From Bacillota bacterium (GTDB lineage: Bacteria; Bacillota; Clostridia; Lachnospirales; Lachnospiraceae), in the NCBI GenBank assembly GCA_023395555.1, contig JAEWYQ010000063.1:7648-71647 (forward strand): a stretch of DNA of 64,000 nucleotides, written 5' to 3'. Under the pieces are notes generated by a model. The model did not search any database, had not been told where the DNA came from, and saw only the letters and a program-made list of their open reading frames with translations. The position numbers were made by a program, and so were the translations under genes. Of the stretch, positions 60,279 through 64,000 are shown in pieces (the first letter of the stretch is position 1; every line of letters begins with the position of its first letter).

Positions 60279-61247
60279 TCATCCAAATGATATTTCCTTC
60301 AACTTGGCATATTTTTCACGCAGCAACCCGGTCGCCCAGTAGTAGGAATCTTTTGTTTCATAGCCCCGATAAGCATACTCCTGTGCTGCGATAATAAGCA
60401 AATACAGGTCGTACCAAAGAATTCTTCGCGTTTCTTCCTCTGTGAATTTCTCAATTCCATAACCTCTTAAAAAGTCGGCTGACTGTGCATAGGACCGGAA
60501 CCCAACCTCCATCAAGGGATCGCCCCACAAACACCGCTCCCAGTCAATGATACCTGTAAGCAGTCCTTCCTGGACAAAAATATTGCCGTCCCAGATATCC
60601 CAATGCACCAACCGCGGTATTTCGACACCTGCAAATATGCCTTTTGCCTTTTCAAGCAAAGACAGTACTTCGCTTGCAGAAATGGTAAGGTCGATGTTTT
60701 CCTTTTTTGCATCAGTAATTAATGCTGTTAGCATGGTCGAAAAAACGAAATGCCAGTTTGCACCCTGAAATGCTTTTTGACCAAGATAACCAAAGTAATC
60801 GTTTGTCACCTGATTAAGCTCCTGATTAGCTCGACCGGTAAAATAATATATGTTTTTGATTTGCTCTTCCGTCAAGGAGGATTTTTGCGTGGATAGGCTT
60901 TTACCCACGAGTTTTTTCATGAAAAAATAAGGTGCATTGCAAATGGTACACGATGCATCATAAAATTCCACTTCCGGCAGCGGCACGTTTGTTTTTTCAG
61001 CGACCAGGTGCATGGCACGCACTTCTGCTTCCATAATGTTCTGTTCATAGGTCATGACCGTTACTTCAGGGTGAGGAGCTATTTTCAGGATGCTTTTTGC
61101 TCCGCTTTGAAAAGAAACCTCATAGGCTATATTAAAATATCCTTCTGTCAACTCATGCAGACTTTCAAGTTTTCTTTCTGGAAATGCATGTTCAATCAAC
61201 TTTGTGAGTGTGGTTTTATTTTGAATGTTTTTTGTTAAGTATGCCAT
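60279..61247 (-). CDS. Aminoglycoside phosphotransferase-family (APH) kinase
   Basis: 322 residues from the ATG at 61247 (AAGGAGG at 61253-61259). The kinase core is clear: 'ILKIAP' with the ATP Lys, the catalytic 'VHWDIWDGNIFV' (HxDxxxxN) and 'IIDWERCLWGDP' with the metal Asp. APH-fold enzymes phosphorylate aminoglycosides, macrolides, choline or other small alcohols. Nothing here identifies the substrate, so a resistance function should not be assumed. The open frame extends upstream to 61286 without a site. It follows a short unassigned frame. Confidence 0.85.
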   Translation of the reverse strand: MAYLTKNIQNKTTLTKLIEHAFPERKLESLHELTEGYFNIAYEVSFQSGAKSILKIAPHPEVTVMTYEQNIMEAEVRAMHLVAEKTNVPLPEVEFYDASCTICNAPYFFMKKLVGKSLSTQKSSLTEEQIKNIYYFTGRANQELNQVTNDYFGYLGQKAFQGANWHFVFSTMLTALITDAKKENIDLTISASEVLSLLEKAKGIFAGVEIPRLVHWDIWDGNIFVQEGLLTGIIDWERCLWGDPLMEVGFRSYAQSADFLRGYGIEKFTEEETRRILWYDLYLLIIAAQEYAYRGYETKDSYYWATGLLREKYAKLKEISFG

Positions 61248-61282
61248 TTTGCCCTCCTTAGTCGTTATCAATTTCATTCTGT

Positions 61283-61522
61283 TCATTCTTTTTCAAAATC
61301 CTTTGCGCATGCCTTTTTCTGTTCAATATCGAATGTATCCAAATCTTTATACAATGTTATCAAGTCATCCGGCAAGTAGGCCAGAGCATTGCCGGCAGGA
61401 AGCAACGACGAACCGTTTTCTATGCCAAGGCGGATGAGTCTGTTTTCAAAAAACGAAATATTATCCACGCTTTGACGAGGCCCAACGCCAACAACGCTAT
61501 TGATGAGATTATGATAAGCCAA
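61283..61522 (-). CDS. Short open frame, possible gene remnant
   Basis: Up to 79 codons. The part from about 61436 to 61283 looks protein-like ('GNALAYLPDDLITLYKDL', 'EQKKACAKDFEKE'), but the upstream part overlaps the end of the serine hydrolase gene and has no ribosome site. It may be the last 50 codons of a gene lost by deletion, or chance. Family not recognised. Confidence 0.3.
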   Translation of the reverse strand: MAYHNLINSVVGVGPRQSVDNISFFENRLIRLGIENGSSLLPAGNALAYLPDDLITLYKDLDTFDIEQKKACAKDFEKE

Positions 61523-62952
61523 CCTGCATCAGGAGCGTAATTGAGAACAACAGCCCAGCGTACTCCTACCCATATAGGAATAAAAACAAGCAGCAATAAG
61601 GGGAGTACGCAATTTATTACCGCAGAGAATATCATAATACGCCAAAAAGATGATTTTGACTTCGCAAGACGCTTTGAAAGTGACAAAAGTCTTATTCCCG
61701 AAAGGATAAATAACACACCGATGATCACAGCTAAGCCCAACTCCAAGCCATAAACCACCGAAACAGGGTAACTGCTCAGATTGAAAGGTCCCGGGTTAGG
61801 TTGATCTGTCGGCGATATGCCATATATGGCGTTAATGATACCGCTTTCTATTCTATCACGATAGCCTGCCTTGAACAGAGTGCTAAGCATAATACCAGAA
61901 GTATTGTACATCAATACAACACTGATATCGTCTTCCGGAAGAAATTTTACCTTGGCTTGATAGTCGGGCAGTTCGCCTCCGTGGTAAAAGCTGCCCGATG
62001 TTACATACCACCCCAGCCCGTATGACATCCACTCCGAAATGTGTACCGAGGCGGAGGTCATTTGCCGGATGCCTTCTTCAGAAAGGATTTCGGAATCATG
62101 ATATCTTCCCCCATTGGACATAGCGATCATATAATGTGTCATGTCCTCAGCAGAGGAAATAACGCTGTAGGCGGGCAAAAAGTCTGTTCTGTAAGGCAAT
62201 CCCGAGGGATGGGCGAATCCAAATATTGGCCGGTAACCAATTGCCAAACCATCCTCTTTGGCCCGCTCCACAGAGGTATAGCTGTGATGCATTTCAAGCG
62301 GATCAAAAATATAGCGTTGTATGTATTCCCCATAGCTTAGCCCTGAGACCGTTTCGATCAGATCACCCAGAATAATAAAGCTCATGTTGCCATACTCAAA
62401 GGTGCTTCCCGGTTCGTTTTTCAGGGTAATAGTTGTGGATTTTTGAACCAGCTCATGCAAGGTCTCCTGATCGCCGTAAAGCGTTGCCACACGATGCTCT
62501 GCAGCCTTCCCAAATCCGCTTGTGTGGTTCAAAAGCTGGCGTACCGTAATCTTTGCGGAAGCGTCGGCATCGGCCAATGCGAAGTTCGGCAGGTAATCCT
62601 GAACAGGCTTGTCAAGCTCCACCGTTCCAAGCTCCGCAAGCTGCATAACCGCCAACGCCGTAAACGTTTTACTGACAGAGCCCACCAGAAAAGGTGTCTG
62701 CGGCGTTACGGCGCGTCCAGTTTCGTCGGCAACACCGTACCCATTCATGTACAGCGTCTCTCCATCCTGAACAATGGCAACGGAGAATCCCGGAATCCTG
62801 CAGTCCTGCATCATGGCTTCAATATACTCATCCATCTGTGAAAAATCAGAAGTGAGCGTTCTTCCGGCAGCGGAATTCTGCGCGGCTACCGGCAGGCAAA
62901 AAGCAGCGGCGAAGCATAAAAATACGAGAAAATAAGAAATATACCTTTTCAA
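61420..62952 (-). CDS. Membrane-anchored serine hydrolase of the beta-lactamase/class C family
   Basis: 510 residues from a TTG at 62952, with GGGGGTG a few nt upstream; no better ATG is available. A signal peptide (about 1-28) precedes a beta-lactamase-like domain with the SxxK motif 'VGSVSKTFTAL', the Tyr-x-Asn 'FEYGNMSFIILG' and the third box 'YHGGELP'. The last about 130 residues hold three to four membrane helices. Family members are D-aminopeptidases, esterases or penicillin-binding-like enzymes, and many are not true beta-lactamases. It faces the outside of the cell. An ABC transporter operon lies immediately upstream. Confidence 0.88.
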   Translation of the reverse strand: MKRYISYFLVFLCFAAAFCLPVAAQNSAAGRTLTSDFSQMDEYIEAMMQDCRIPGFSVAIVQDGETLYMNGYGVADETGRAVTPQTPFLVGSVSKTFTALAVMQLAELGTVELDKPVQDYLPNFALADADASAKITVRQLLNHTSGFGKAAEHRVATLYGDQETLHELVQKSTTITLKNEPGSTFEYGNMSFIILGDLIETVSGLSYGEYIQRYIFDPLEMHHSYTSVERAKEDGLAIGYRPIFGFAHPSGLPYRTDFLPAYSVISSAEDMTHYMIAMSNGGRYHDSEILSEEGIRQMTSASVHISEWMSYGLGWYVTSGSFYHGGELPDYQAKVKFLPEDDISVVLMYNTSGIMLSTLFKAGYRDRIESGIINAIYGISPTDQPNPGPFNLSSYPVSVVYGLELGLAVIIGVLFILSGIRLLSLSKRLAKSKSSFWRIMIFSAVINCVLPLLLLVFIPIWVGVRWAVVLNYAPDAGWLIIISSIALLALGLVKAWIIFRFLKTDSSALA

Positions 62953-63030
62953 AACAACACCCCCTATATGAATACCTTTATTATAATAATAGGAGGGCGA
63001 CAGCACAAGTGCCTAACGTCATGGAAAACA

Positions 63031-63714
63031 TCATAACAATCCATGACAATTGTCATGGATTGGATTAATTTGGCCATTTTTCATGTAAAAAACCTGGTTC
63101 GCACACTCAAGAATACAGGGATCGTGTGAAATGAGCAGAATGGACGAATGCATGCTTTTTTCCTTTAGAAAATCCATTACTATATGTGTGCTTTCACCAT
63201 CCAACGCAGCCGTGGGCTCATCGGCGAATATTACCTCCGGGGAATTGATGAAAGCACGCGCGATGGCTACCCGCTGCCGCTGGCCATGAGAAAGTTCATA
63301 GGGCTTCCGAGCCTCCATCCCACTAAGAGCAAACTTTTTCATCAGCTCGGCAGCCAATGCCATGCTTTTTTCATCCTTTGCATTCAGCGGCACCAGTATG
63401 TTGTCCAAAACCGAAAGCGCATTAATTAAAAAATGCTTTTGAAAAATGAAGCCAAAACGTTTTTTTCGCAGGCTGGATAGCTCGTGATCCGTAAATCCAT
63501 GCACGTCAGTGTCATCAAAGTAAACTGTACCGGCGGTTGAACGGCGCAATCCGGAAAGTACGTAAAGCAGGGAGCTTTTCCCGCAACCCGAGGGACCGGT
63601 TACCGCATGAAGCCCTGTATCCAACAGGCGGATGGTTATATCGGTAAACGCTACCGTTGGCTCCGCGTCTGAAACCATATACTGCAATCCAAGTTGTATT
63701 CCTTCAATACGCAT
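63031..63714 (-). CDS. MacB/LolD-type ABC transporter ATPase
   Basis: 227 residues, a single ATP-binding domain. Walker A is 'TGPSGCGKSSLLYVL', the signature 'LSHGQRQRVAIARAF' (His for the usual Gly) and Walker B 'VIFADEPTAALD'. The FtsX-like permease gene ends 1 bp before it on the same strand, so the two form a MacB/Lol/bacitracin-type transporter that works by mechanotransmission. The substrate may be a peptide or lipoprotein. No two-component genes are visible up to the edge. Confidence 0.9.
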   Translation of the reverse strand: MRIEGIQLGLQYMVSDAEPTVAFTDITIRLLDTGLHAVTGPSGCGKSSLLYVLSGLRRSTAGTVYFDDTDVHGFTDHELSSLRKKRFGFIFQKHFLINALSVLDNILVPLNAKDEKSMALAAELMKKFALSGMEARKPYELSHGQRQRVAIARAFINSPEVIFADEPTAALDGESTHIVMDFLKEKSMHSSILLISHDPCILECANQVFYMKNGQINPIHDNCHGLL

Positions 63715-63715
63715 A

Positions 63716-64000
63716 TCAGCCCCGCCCTTCCAGGATGCTTATGGCATCTGCTTTTTTCAATAGATTCCAAACCGGAATAATGCCAGCCAGCGTTGCAAAC
63801 AACGGTACGCACGAGCATCTCAGAAGGATATCCGGATTAAGAACTGAGAGGGAAAGCCCTTTTGGCGCAAAAAATCCTATATGAAGCAGCAGCCCCAAAG
63901 CTACTGAAAGCGCGATTCCTGCGAAAAAACCTGACAGATTGACGAGGACAATTTCTCCAACTGCCCGGCCGACTGCCTGATCACTGGTATAGCCTATGAC
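63716..64000 (-). CDS. FtsX-like ABC transporter permease, C-terminal part (truncated by the window edge)
   Basis: The frame is open from the window edge to the stop at 63716, giving the last 94 residues. They show the final two membrane helices of an FtsX/MacB permease and a basic end 'VWNLLKKADAISILEGRG', a typical ending (P...LRKxxxxxxLR). The gene continues to the right. It is coupled to the ATPase gene at 63031. Confidence 0.85.
   Translation of the reverse strand, partial: VIGYTSDQAVGRAVGEIVLVNLSGFFAGIALSVALGLLLHIGFFAPKGLSLSVLNPDILLRCSCVPLFATLAGIIPVWNLLKKADAISILEGRG

Noticed and set aside
60279..61247. Aminoglycoside resistance gene
   Set aside because: The fold is APH-like, but substrate-binding residues cannot be matched to a known resistance enzyme by eye.
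61420..63006. True beta-lactamase for resistance
   Set aside because: Only the shared SxxK, YxN and HxG-type motifs are seen; the C-terminal membrane helices and family point to a peptidase/esterase-like enzyme.

Overview
The window looks like chromosomal DNA of an anaerobic, low-to-mid-GC Bacillota, most likely a Clostridia/Lachnospiraceae member. Pointers are strong AAGGAGG ribosome binding sites, frequent TTG/GTG starts, YesM/YesN-type two-component genes, a clostridial Glu dehydrogenase and lar genes. Nearly all genes are on the minus strand. This taxonomic view is inference from gene content; no rRNA or tRNA gene was seen.

Region 1 (about 0.3-19.3 kb) is a Wzx/Wzy-type exopolysaccharide or capsule locus, transcribed right to left. 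It holds a membrane 4,6-dehydratase (17.4-19.3 kb), a MarR-like regulator, a small unknown protein, the initiating phosphosugar transferase, an SDR epimerase, two GT2 and two GT4 glycosyltransferases, Wzy, the CapE-CapF-CapG set for UDP-N-acetyl-L-fucosamine, a pyruvyltransferase-like protein, Wzx and a membrane-anchored unknown. The 0.3-15.3 kb part is visibly more AT-rich than the rest. A complete insertion sequence (15568-17295, 15/17-matching terminal inverted repeats, perfect 13-bp target duplication) has landed at the 5' end of the regulator gene and separates it from the dehydratase gene.

Region 2 (19.3-23.0 kb) has a zinc-ribbon gene with its own promoter and larB-larC-larE, which make the nickel-pincer nucleotide cofactor; no larA is present. 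Region 3 (23.0-33.9 kb) resembles a defence island: a SHOCT-like small gene broken by one in-frame TGA, a YhcG/DUF1016 nuclease-family gene, an HTH gene of unknown function, and a complete four-gene Wadjet (Jet) SMC system in the order D-A-B-C with its own promoter and a downstream terminator.

Region 4 (33.9-39.7 kb) is mixed: a methyltransferase, a repeat-rich intergenic region, a choloylglycine-hydrolase-family enzyme, a 20-codon ORF with a consensus promoter and RBS, an exported ComEC-like metallo-hydrolase, a superoxide dismutase behind Fur- and PerR-like boxes, three truncated gene remnants and a lipoprotein. Region 5 (39.9-48.3 kb) has a heterodimeric ABC exporter and a clean bicistron of glutamate dehydrogenase plus a 1044-residue GAF / PEP-synthase-like ATP-grasp / nucleotidyltransferase fusion.

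Region 6 (48.4-59.8 kb) is a sugar uptake and sensing module: a YtfQ/R/T-YjfF-like ABC transporter with strong stem-loops between its binding protein and ATPase genes, a YesN/YesM two-component pair with a second YtfQ-like binding protein, and a chemotaxis receptor. Region 7 (60.3-64 kb) has an APH-fold kinase, a membrane-anchored serine beta-lactamase-like protein and a MacB-type ABC ATPase with its FtsX-like permease running off the right edge.
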